Positions 1 through 11,100 of a stretch of 64,000 nucleotides of DNA are shown here, piece by piece; within the stretch, counting starts at the first letter, position 1; each line of letters starts with the position of its first letter. The translations under genes and the position numbers were made by a program. Below the pieces are notes generated by a model, which worked only from the letters and a program-made list of their open reading frames with translations, searched no databases and was not told the origin of the DNA. The stretch is from Pisaster brevispinus (lineage: Eukaryota > Echinodermata > Asteroidea > Forcipulatida > Asteriidae). The stretch covers positions 17,803,884 through 17,867,883 of the forward strand of contig JAMKCF010000012.1 of the NCBI GenBank assembly GCA_023634235.1, given 5' to 3'.

Positions 1-908
1 TTGAGAGAGTTGTGTCATGGAGAGACCGGTTTTGCAGGACGCCGTACCAAAAAATAGGAGTCACTCTACTTTTGTCCTCCTTTTCAGTCAAGTACACATG
101 ACTGTCACACAATCTATAGCTATAAATGCCACCTAATGGAACCCCATCTGAACGTGGGATAATGCACTTTTTCACAAGCTGTCCAATGCAACAAGAAAAA
201 AACAAGAAAGATGTCCTGCGCTGTTTCCCAGGTAAATCTTTACTATTGACCCCATGACTGGAATTCCCAAGCAGCTGACATTCCAGTAGTGTCATCTGTA
301 GATGTTATCTTACTTGCATAGGAGATTATATTAAGCTTATATCTTGATTACGTTATCACATACTGTTGTCACAAACCATCCAGAAGGGTCAAGTACTGTA
401 CTGTTAAGCCATAACCTAGCCGTAAGTCCATGGACATGTGCGTCTGAAATCTTGCTCATCATGTGAGTACATAATATTTTCCCCCAATTTCCTTTTGTTC
501 TTTTCGGTGTTCCAAAATTTTTTGGAGTAAAAGTGCTTTCATGCTGTCATGCAGTTATGTAGACAAGCAGCATACGCCCTGAACCATTTAGTGCATGCAT
601 GAAGTGACAGAGTTTCAAAATCATTGGCTTGTGGTTTGGCTCCTGGCTTAGGCTACACCCACCATGTTGAATCCCCTTAGGTTGCTGCAAACACGCAGCT
701 TGGCTGATGAAATGTTAGCCAGAGGTAGAACCCTAATGAAAGAAAATCAATTGGTTAAGTTATGTGTTAAAATGAGCCTCATTGTTAAATTACGTGCCTT
801 GATCATGATTGGGCCAATAAAAGCAGGGCCGGAAGCAGAATAAGCAATTGACATTCTGGGTGCCGTCTTGTTTTTGTCCTACAGTAACCAAAGAGCAAGT
901 TCTTACAT

Positions 909-1076
909 GGGCCTTAAATTTCATCAAATCTGCTTAAGCACAAAACAAATTTTGCTTATTAGATTGTTACCAGCCAAAGCCAAAGCACACCATCTTTGCC
1001 CGGTGTCCTGCTTATTTTTGCTTAGCTGAAAGATGTTAAGGTTTTTTTTCTGCTGAAGTAGTGCTTTGATGGGCCC
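909..1076. mobile_element. Fold-back MITE, GGGCCC...TTTCATAGAGCTGCTTAA family, copy 1 (diverged)
   Basis: The element begins GGGCCTTAAATTTCATCAAA and ends with the rough inverse, a GCTGAAG...TTTGATGGGCCC segment. Inside are repeated TGCTTA/TAAGCA words, as in the other family members at 31979, 40258, 45553 and 51029. There is no coding capacity, so it is a non-autonomous inverted-repeat element. The family assignment comes from comparison within this window only. Confidence 0.6.
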
Positions 1077-1314
1077 TGAAGCTGTGAAGAAAAAGATAGT
1101 CCATGTCCAAATTTGCGTCTGCAGGTGCAGCTGTGGCTATTGCTGAGGGTGTTGCTATGAGCATCATGTGTCAATGCAAGTTGACTTGACGATGAAGCCA
1201 CAGCCAGAGCCACTAATGCCGACACGGCCATAAGGTCATTTGCTTTCCAGAATCAGCTTTCATGGCTGTTATTGCATTACAAAGGCACTGACAGCAGGCC
1301 ATGAATTACACATA

Positions 1315-1480
1315 GAGGCCAGAGAGGCCAGAGAGGCCATGGCCTCTGTTGCCCCTGGTCTTGGCCTTGGTGCCCCTTCAAAAGTTCCCACTTGACTTTA
1401 AGATTCTCCAGTGGAGGTGCCCTTTGCAAGATGTAAATGGCCTTGCCCTCTCAAAGATGAAATTTCAGGCCTGTTCCATT
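1315..1480. repeat. Short direct repeats and probable dispersed repeat
   Basis: Three tandem copies of a CCAGAGAGG-type word lead into GAGGCCATGGCCTCTG, which contains the palindrome GAGGCCATGGCCTC, and then into a stretch rich in CCTTGG/TGCCC words. It looks like part of a dispersed repeat, but no second copy is seen in this window, so the call is tentative. Confidence 0.3.
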
Positions 1481-2924
1481 GAGACTTAGATTGTGAGGCT
1501 GTCCATCTGTTATTATTATAACTATTATTTTTTAGTTCACTCTTTATTGATTTACTACTCTTTATGGACTTAGACTTCTACTTTGTAGGAGCAAATTTTG
1601 ATTTCACAAAAAGTAAAGATTGATCTTAAGTCAAAATACAAATCACCATGGCAAGATTAACAGCTCATCCTAAGATGTGAAATGATTGAGAAACTGAATC
1701 CAGGTCACATTTCAACTTATCGCATCGCAAATAGGATGAAATAAATCAGTATTTAGGATAGCTTGAGGAGTTCGGCGTTTACCCCCCACCCCCTAAAAAC
1801 ACTTCACTTTGTATTAAATGAAATGAATGAATAATTGTAGCAGGCAATTTGGGACATTTCAGTTTGCACACTGATGATCGGTAGATACAGCAGCTCATCA
1901 CTTAACTGAAATGAATACAAATGTTGACTGTGGTTGGAGCTTGGGGACTCCATTTCATATAGACCTCAGCATCATGTGATATCCCTGTTGAAGATGCTGC
2001 CAAAGTTGTTATTAATCGCTCAGAATAAACACGCGTGAAAAGGCCAACGCAACTATCACGGCCTCCGGTGGATACTGTATTTAAACTCCAGAGCTCTTGG
2101 ACCCTCGTCGCTTTATCGTCCCAGAAGGTTGGAAAACAAACCTGGCAACAATTTGTTATTGGTTTGACCCACATGCAGCTGTGCCTGTTTATTGCCAATC
2201 ACTTCACATGGAAAAATAGTTTGATGGAATTACTCCTACCTCTAGGGTATCGGTCAGAAAATATCCCCAGGTCACGATTCTGACATTTACAAGGACGACA
2301 ACAAAACCCTTTTATAGCTGCTTGTTCGGGCGTTTATATTTTAGGCATTGTGGTAATTCTGAGAAGAGTACTGTAATAGGATGCAGGATTAACCTCACTC
2401 CAATGTTTAACGTGACGTGAAGTTCCAATTATATTATTTTTCCCAAAGAATAATCGATTAGCACAGCTTGTTTTTCAGAATGTAGACTAACTGAAGAACT
2501 TGATCTTCCCATCGGCTCTCTTTGGCAGCAATTGATATTTTAGTACTCTCTGGACAGATGGAGAATTAACCCAACAGTGCCCTGTATTAAATGCATCATG
2601 CTGTAAATTACTTCTAGTAAATATTCCAGAAACAATAACTGTAGTCAAGACATACACAAGGCACAAAGCAGACTTCCAAAAATGTATCTTGGTCACAACT
2701 TGAACTTCCAAAAATTCCAGTTTAAGGTCAATAATGTATACAGTGCAATCAATACAGATGCATTATAAATAGGGTCAGTTTAATTAGCCCTGCTGATGTA
2801 TGAGGCTGAAAATTTGGGCCCATTTATCCCGCTCTATACGCTGTTAGAGTTTATAAGAGTACAAATTTGGGTCTGATATTTTGCAAATAATTGAAATGCT
2901 AATTTTTTACACACAGAAAAGCTC

Positions 2925-3275
2925 AATTCTCCTACTGAAATTTCTAATCCTCAAACTGAAATGCCAATTTCTCATACTGAAATTTCAAATTCTCATATTA
3001 TTCTCATATTGAAATTTCCAATTATCCAACTGAAATGAGAAATTCCATACTGAAACGCCCAGTTCTCATACTGAAATTTCAAATTCTCATTCTGGAATAC
3101 CCAGTTCTGATAGTGAAAATTAAAATTCTCATACTGAAATACCCAGTTCTCACATAACAAATTCAAATTCTCATACTGAAGTACCCAGTTCTCGTATTGA
3201 AATTTCAAATTCTCATACTGAAATACCCAGTTCTCATATTGAAAATTCAAATTCTCATACTGAAATACCCAGTTG
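2925..3275. repeat. 42-bp minisatellite (two 21-bp half units)
   Basis: The word CCCAGTTCT recurs at exactly 42-bp spacing (about 3057, 3099, 3141, 3183, 3225, 3267). Each unit consists of two similar 21-bp halves built on TTCTCATACTGAAAT. The left part (2925-3050) is more decayed. Because 42 is a multiple of three, the minus strand stays open across the array and would encode a 14-residue periodic peptide. I regard that as a by-product of the repeat, not a gene. Confidence 0.9.
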
Positions 3276-4509
3276 GCACACCCGCATTCATACACACGCT
3301 GGCCGTCACGTCATGGTATAATAATGACAGCGCCCTCTGTGATGTGTCGGCCATTATGCACGCATCCAGTAACTGGGTTAGAGTTCATAAAAGACAGCCA
3401 CAGGCCTGCTATAATCATGAGGACAGTCCCCTTAAGAGAAATATAACAGTGCAGTGCTGTATTCAGTCCCATTGTCTAGAGAGTCTATCAATTAGCTTCA
3501 TTAACAGAAAGACTAATGGCTGAGCTGAGTATTGGGGACTGACAATTATTGGTGTGACGATACACCGTGTGATTTATTTAACAGTTGGCTGTCAGGTCTG
3601 AACAATGGGAGATTCACAACCTAGCTGAGGTTTGTAACCCAACTCATATCACACTGAATACGTAATCACAGTCGAACATTACTTGTTTGATTGGTGAAAA
3701 CCACAAAATCCATTCATCCAATAAAATGACACATCAGTTCACAGTTAGGTTTGTTCCCATTGTAATGAGTTTTGACAGTTTACTGTAAGAAGTAACAGTT
3801 TGAGTGAATGTGAAGGCTACCCAACTTTCCCATGCCTTTTTCAAACAGTAATTAATGTAGACTAAGAGTGAACATTTTGTACAGGCCTTAAAAAAACGTT
3901 TCCAATGCAAACCGTTTGCATTGGATAAAGCTAGCTGATTACACTATCTTACTGTCCCAAATCTTTGGGTTTTTTCTTCTTCTTTTCTTTTTCTTTTTGA
4001 TAAAAAAAAACCCCACACAAACAAAAACAAAAATAAACAAAGTATGTTTATCAAGAGAAAGGGAACCCTTTCATCAGTTCTTGTATGAAAGAAACATATG
4101 CACACTTCATTTTGATCGGAAAGACTAATATTTGGTTTTGATATTGTAAGCTTAGTGTCTAATTAAAGTCCCAAGTTGGCAGAAAAGGGATAATAAATGT
4201 CAGCTCTTGATGGTAGCAATAATACTCTAACATGGTTAAAACAACACCATTAATCTATACACTGTTTTTATTTTAAGTACAGCACACATAACAGGACTAT
4301 TTTTCTGACGGGACTCCGTTAATTCTGAGAAAATGAACATGAACAGAAAAACACCAAAGATTACAATCTAAGAAACAAGTTGTAAGAATAAATACTACTA
4401 CATATACTTGTTGCAAAGCAGCTGGTGCCAATCACTCCAACATATCACACCTAGCCTTATACATCAAGAAAATTCCTTTTAATCCCTTGCAATTCATCAG
4501 ACCTGAAAG

Positions 4510-4549
4510 CCCCCCCCCCCCACCGCACCGCACCGCACCGCACCGCATC
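4510..4549. repeat. C-run and (CCGCA)n simple repeat
   Basis: A run of C is followed by about five perfect CCGCA/CACCG pentamers. It is a simple sequence repeat. Confidence 0.9.
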
Positions 4550-5056
4550 AACAAACTTGTACTAATATCCTGAGAAATATGAATAATTGATTGGCCAGCC
4601 TGGCCCCGAGAGTGCAGATTGTCACGGCTCATTGTTTCCAGCCAGCACCTCTGGGTACGCTCGCCATCACAGAGACCATGTCCCAACCCTGATTACCATC
4701 TCCCATCTACCTCACGAGCCCCTGTGATCTATGCCATATTCCCCCCCTGCTGTCATGTATACGGCCAGCCCGCCACTGGCTCCATAGATGGGAAAGAAGA
4801 AGAAGGAAGAAAAGAAATAAGAAGAAGAAGAAAAAAAAACAGAAACAAAAAAAAAGTTAATGGAGGAAAAGAAAACAGCATGGTGAGAGAGATGGTTGGG
4901 CCCCACGGTGAGTGTGAAAAATACGTGATGACGTTTCACCACGCGGCTGATGATGATCTAGAACCTCCCTCGAGCACAGAGGTGCCCCTAACAAGCCATG
5001 CATATCCGCTCTTACATAAAACACTGTGGCCAGTATTTGGCCAAACTAGATGAAAT

Positions 5057-5168
5057 ATGTTTAGGGAACAGTTAAGCGGTTGCTCATCTACCCTGGCCCG
5101 GGTGCAGGAGTATTTTGGGCTGGCCACACGCAGAAACATGGGCACAGTCTTTGCAACCATCACCTCAG
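5057..5168 (+). CDS. KCNIP-like: Candidate KChIP coding exon 1 (variable N-terminus)
   Basis: The ATG at 5057 directly follows an in-frame TGA (5051-5053). The frame gives 37 residues, beginning MFREQLSGC and ending VFATITS, and one extra base before a near-perfect donor CAG|GTAGGT. Exon 2 begins with AC and needs exactly one preceding base, so the junction makes GAC (Asp). KChIP N-termini differ between isoforms and come from alternative first exons, so lack of similarity to vertebrate N-termini is expected. A weak TATA-like ACATAAAA lies near 5015. Against it, the intron would be 19.1 kb and no conserved motif supports the peptide. A weaker alternative is at 13560-13686. Confidence 0.5.
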
Positions 5169-8100
5169 GTAGGTTTGTTGTCGGCCTTATACTGTATTTC
5201 TGTCATTTTCAGTCAGTCTTTGGCTCGCAACCCCGATGCAGTGCCCCATGTTGTTCAGTGTATGCATGCAGTGTGTACGGCCACACGTCTACATCAAGCC
5301 TGATACTATATGCGGTTGTAAATATTGCATGCTGTCTCATACTCCTCTGTATCTTCAGTGCTATGAGCCCTTCAAGCCTTTCTTCCTCGACTCAATGACT
5401 ACCGAGATGTAGAATGTGTTAGGATGAACGCTGAAGCCGTATTTTGTTACAGTTCAAGGCTCTGTGGCTTGCTCACTGAGTAAATATGCTGTTGTGATAT
5501 TATCTAGTTTATCATAAGGCCTGTGTTGAGACGGTAGAGGAGAACATATAAAATCAATACTGTGATTAAATCTGTGCGTAAGCCCTTAGAAATTATTGTG
5601 AAAAATGCCACTTAGGTAAGAGTGAGCTATCTAAGGATGGCTTCTTCATTTGGATTTAAATTGTCTTTTTTTCCCCCCTTCCTCCAAATGTCAGCAATTT
5701 CCGTTACACTGCGCTGATTTTTTGATGTCGTGGTGGGATAACTGAAAATGTAATTTCGATCAACAGCATGGGACATTATCTTAATGAATTTGTAAATCTG
5801 ACTTGGCATCTGTTTATTAATGATACATTTTTACATTCTGCTACTACATTGTAGGCTAACTTGTCACAAAGTTTCCTGCCAATAAAGTTGCGGAAGCCGA
5901 AACTCAATACCCCAGTTTGATGACTGTCTTGACTAATATACTTCATGCCGTCGTTTGTTGTCCCAGGAGTGGCTAGAGTTTTAATCCTCAGAGACCAATT
6001 ATGTATAATATCTTGCAGTTAGTGCTGTCACACATGAGACAGAGACCGGGGAAATAAATTGCCTTTCAAGTGGAATTTATCAAGCAAGGAATCCGCTAAT
6101 GCGGCTTGATGGAGAGCAATAGGCAATCTCACTTCAAATGTAGCTCGGAGCATTTAGAAAATTTGTTTTATTGTCTTCAAGTCTCCGCCTCCTCCCCATC
6201 TTCCATCACCCACCGGTATATTGGCTTCAAATTAGTGTAGTTCACTCTAGCCATAAAACTCATAATAATGGATGTAGTATTACTCTGATTAGTTCTTAGC
6301 CACCCCATTATTTGTAAGTTAGAAACTTTGATTGGCTATAATTTTCTCGCTTTTTTGGATTTTCAGTTCCTACCTGATTGCGTGGGTTTTTCTCAATTTG
6401 GGTTTTCCTCGTACATCTAAAGCTGAGCATTTTTTCATTGACTCCTATTGATCCTGTTATTGACACTAATTGCACTGTCAGCTGTATAATGAAATAGCTA
6501 AATAAGTATATATATATTAATTGCTTGTGAAAAAGCAATGGGTGACTAAAACCTACATGCCTAGATGATTACTTTTTCTTTGATTGCTTTTAAGTTAAAT
6601 CTGTTGTTGTTGGTTTTTTGTAAAGCTGCATTGAAATTGGCTCAGTGGTTTCTTTCTGTGCCATTCACCTTTGAGGACTCTGGTTTGAATCCCGCCTCAG
6701 ACCGGAGCCTTCCATGTGGATTGGGATTTCAGTCCCTACCTGATTGTGTGGGTTTTCCCTGTGGGAAGTTTTCCTTCCACATCTTGAACTTAAATTTTTG
6801 CATCATCTTCGGATCATCTTACGGATTACAGTGCAGGGCACTTTGAAGGGCTCCCTGGTTTCATCACAAGAAAGATACAATAATAAAAAATAATAATATC
6901 AAGTTTGTATGCTAAGCCTAGAAGATTTGCATAGCAGTCATTTATATCTGATGCATGTGACACAGTATTTTGGCTGGTACAGATAATTAGTTTCTGCTAA
7001 CTAGCAAAGCTTTAAATGGTGTTTAAAGCTTTGCATGGAGTGAAAATAATAAGAAGTAACTATAAATACTAATAGTAAACTTGCGGGTACAACCATGTAT
7101 AAAATCTCTTTTGAGGGAGTGTTGGCTCTGGTGTGTCTGAAAAGAGCCATTCTCCGGAAGACGAGCAGAGTATACTGTTCGAAACGTTGAGACCACACCG
7201 GCTCTTTTCAGAGCCAACACTCCCTCAAAAGAGATTTTGTACAAGGTTGTACCCGCAAGTTTACTATTTAGTATTTATAGTTACTTCTTATTATAGCAAA
7301 GCTTTGCATCCACATTTGCTCGGCATATTATGTGGTTACACTTTGTAGTGTGCAATCCTGTAAAATTGGCCCTTGTTTAAAGGCAGGGTATACTTTTGGT
7401 ACTTGTCAAAGACCAGTATCCTCACTTGGTGTTATGCACAAAGTAACAAACCTGTGAAAATTTTGGCTCAATTGGTCATCGAAGTTGCAAGGAAATAATG
7501 CAAGGGGGAAAAAAAAACACCCTTGTTGCATAGAATTGCTTTCAGATGTCTGAGAAAGTCTTCATGTCTGAAGCCTTTCTCAGATTCAAGTTTAGGGTGA
7601 AAAATTACATTAGTTTAAAGGGGATCATTCCTAGCAATGTTTTACAATATCAACAGCTCTCCAGTGCTCTTTACCATGTAAGTTTTTATGGTCATTAACT
7701 TTTGGAGTAATTACCAAAAGTACACACTGCCTTTAAAACATTTGATGTTGACCTCAATTACAAAAACCAAAAATTAGAATATTTTCAGTTTAGATCCTAT
7801 CATGCATGTCTCAATCCCATCTTCCTGTGATGATGTTGAGATGCACAGCAGCTGTCACTGATGGAATTGTGAAATTGATAATCGCACTGTCAAATCACCG
7901 GGAGACATCTTAACGCTGAGGATAGCAACAACAAAAGACAACTTGAAGTCAAAAATTCAAACAAATCATTAAAGTTTTAATTAGGAATGTGAAAATGAAT
8001 TGAAAAAAAGAAGAAGCTTGTAGTGTACGATACATTGCAACTTAGAAGACTTTTAACAAAAGGCAAATTTAAACAGAAAACACTGTTCAAAGCAGTGCAT

Positions 8101-11100
8101 GATCAGCCATTTCTTCTTTTACTTTAATGTACAAAGTCATTCATCTGATTACTTAGTTCATTGGAGAAAAGAAAAAACAAGAAAGTGTAACTCGTAAGAG
8201 CCAGACACTAGTAACTATTATACTAATATCTGAACTAATGTTTTGTACTATCCGATCAACAGAGCTAATAAACCTGTAGATTTTATGTCATTTTATTGGC
8301 CCTTACATCACATGATGTAACAGCTCATTGTTATTAAATGAAGGATGAATTCATTGGTCTGTAGAAAATGAAGTAATGCAGATAAAATCGTTCGGCAAAA
8401 AGCTACAACATCCTACTAACTGGCGTTGGGGTATTGTACGTTATTTTTAATTTTTGAAGTGAAGACAACCAAAGCGTCAGCCTCGACATCAATGTGATGT
8501 GATATCATAAACACTTAAGATTTTGTACTTTATGTTTTATAGTTAGGTGTTATTATGAGGCCCTTATTCTCATGTATTTGATGAGAAACTAAACCCAGTT
8601 TTGAGTTTTGGCTGGAAGTTGTTCGGTATTTTGTGAAAATCGCATCTTAAAACTTTCCTGTTTAGGAAAGCATTTGGTGATGTGCAGTGAGTTTTTAATC
8701 TTTCAGATTTTTTATTAGCATGGTTTATATTTTTATAGTGTACTTTTTAAATGCTATTGCATGTGTGCTTGTATCTTTTTGACAATATTGTGGTGGTCTT
8801 TTATCTTGATTTCTTTTTTGCTTATTTTTACCGCTGTGTTTTTGCTTATACTTTTCTTGTTTAATTTTCTTACTGGAATTTTTATTGTTATGCGCCCTCC
8901 AACAGGCTGGTCCTGGAGAGAGCGCAATATAAATTCAATAATTTATTTATTAATTATTATTTGGAATGAAGGGTTGCAAGTTTGGATTATTTCTCACCAA
9001 TAGTTTTGTTCCTCATTGCTCTCCGGGATCTGTGAGGAAAAAAGAAATCAACGGGCAGCCCGATTTGAAATTAAAATGGCTGTATCTTAAACGCTAAACT
9101 ATTGCTACAGCATTGCTTCCAAATCTACATAGGTTTCTGTTTATGGCGGTCATCAGCCAAGCTTGAACTATCCTGCGTCATTTGTTGTATGTAGAGAATT
9201 ACAAAGTCACTCTGTAACCTTTGAGTCGGACATGCATGGTAAATTAATCAACTATGCAGATGCGCTGACTAGTGATAATCATAATTTAATAGTGTCTCAC
9301 AAGGTATGAAATTCATTGCATCATCTTCCACTAGTGACTTGTGTAATTTAAGGATCTTGAATTATGCTCACATAATGATTCAGTTTGCTGTCTCCCCCCC
9401 CCCCCAGCCACCCATTTTTTTTAGCAACATATGTTCAGCATCAAAAGATATGCAATAGTAGAAGCTAAAGTTGATAAACTATCATACACAAATCTTGGGA
9501 TAATATGTTGGTAGAACCTGAGTAAACACTATAGAGACAGGCGACTTGGCCCTGCTCTGTGAAGAGCCATTGTCAGCATAATTGTGGTCATGTGATCGGA
9601 AAACAAGAAAGTGTTCCTTGTGTTGATTGGTGGTTCTGGTGTCTCTTTTCGTCTATCCCACAAACTGAAAATTCAAAAAAGCCCTTCTTAACAAATTGAA
9701 CGACTCCAAATAGACACTAACATTGTCCACCGTGACAACCTTCTTGCCTGGTTTGTACAAACGGGCAGGGTACAAATTTTTTGGAAACAATGCAGGAAGC
9801 ATCTGAAGCATCCTACAATTATTCATATAGGACTCCTATATTAAATTTTGAAGCCTTGGCAGTATACATGGCAAAATAAAGGATGACACGTGTGACGTGT
9901 CCCACCAATCAATGACAAGGATCTGTGTGTGCGGTATATAAAACATATCATTGGACTTCACCCTAAATGATTAAACTCAACAGCCTTCATGTGAAAATTT
10001 TAATGTAAAGTTAATATCTATCTTATTCGGAAATTTAAAAAGAATTATACACGAATGGAATATAAGTGATTTGCACTCTTGACTGTAGCTGTTGAAATAC
10101 CACCATATGGCTACACTCTATCTTCCCATTCATAACAAATGAAGCGGATAATAATATTCCTATACCTGTATTACGATTTATGTAATTAATACGTGAGGTA
10201 GTTACCTGCATATATGTACATAAATTGAAGTGGTACAACATACATGCTAAACTACTCTGGGAGCTGTCACGTTATCACTTTACACTTTAAAAATAGTGTT
10301 GCCAGTTGACTTTCCAGGATGCTAGATCCGTCCAGACTCGGAAATGGCGAAGATTTCTCCAAATCATTGATGAGTCTCTCCATCATAGGGGAAAATGACA
10401 AAAAATGTAGGTGTTTTTTGTTTTTATTTTACATCTTTCTGGAGACAAAGTGTTGTAGTTCAGGAGAGTGATTTATAGTTAGATGGTGCAAGGGAATAAA
10501 TTGACTTGATCTTGTGTCGAATATACTTGGGATGCACCTTTCGTGTGCGTGACCAGAAAATAGGAATTATGAGTACGTCATGTGTGTGATTTGAAGGGCT
10601 TTGGCTATTTCTGTAGTGATCTAGCCTCAGCCACTGTTGAAGCCAGTCAACCAGGTCTTATACCCCAAGGTTTTCCCACCCATTTATGAATTGCTTCGCA
10701 CAGACATCCCGACTAGAGCTCTGACTAGAACGAAAAGTCTAGTCAATTGATTGATTTACATTCAAATCAGAACAAACACATACTAGTAATTCACAGTAAA
10801 GACCAAAAATAATTTGATGAATTTTCCACAGCCACTATCCAGAAACTGAATGCTCCTGCTATGTTCGGGAAATTATAAGGAATTAAGCACCTTTGCCAAG
10901 CTGTACAAAAATATCCGTGCGGAAATGAAAAACAAAAATCATACATCATTATCGGTCCATTTGTTAGGGGTTTTTTCTGGCGAGGTCTTATTTTAGTATG
11001 TGCATTATTCAGTATTATTGATCAGAATTATGATCTGGTGCGGAGATTCCATCCAAACTCTGCGCTTGGTTTGGTTTCCTCCGTGGAGAAGCCAAGGATA

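Larger units (their letters stand above)
1..5056. other. Upstream intergenic region, no gene recognised
   Basis: I find no open frame here with coding character or credible splice structure. It contains a GGGCCC-ended fold-back element (909-1076), short CCAGAGAGG repeats followed by an unclassified repeat-like stretch (about 1315-1480), a 42-bp minisatellite (about 2925-3275), and a C-run followed by CCGCA repeats (4510-4549). A purine-rich stretch at 4792-4880 breaks up an otherwise open + frame. The interval 4580-5056 is richer in GC than its surroundings and could be promoter or 5' UTR for the candidate KChIP first exon, but nothing directly shows this. Confidence 0.5.

Noticed and set aside
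1022..1231. Minus-strand 69-residue frame with a signal-peptide-like start (MAVSALVALAVASS)
   Set aside because: It overlaps a fold-back element at its end. It has no donor or conserved domain.
2993..3295. Minus-strand 100-residue frame with repeated FQYENW
   Set aside because: It is fully explained by the 42-bp minisatellite, whose period is a multiple of three. There is no start context or splice site.
5169..5398. Extension of the 5057 frame past the donor, with membrane-like segments
   Set aside because: The strong CAG|GTAGGT donor at 5169 and the phase fit to exon 2 make the rest intronic. The hydrophobic segments are low-complexity.
8761..9003. Very hydrophobic plus-strand frame
   Set aside because: It is T-rich low-complexity DNA before a retroposon-like tail. 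It has no domain or splice support.
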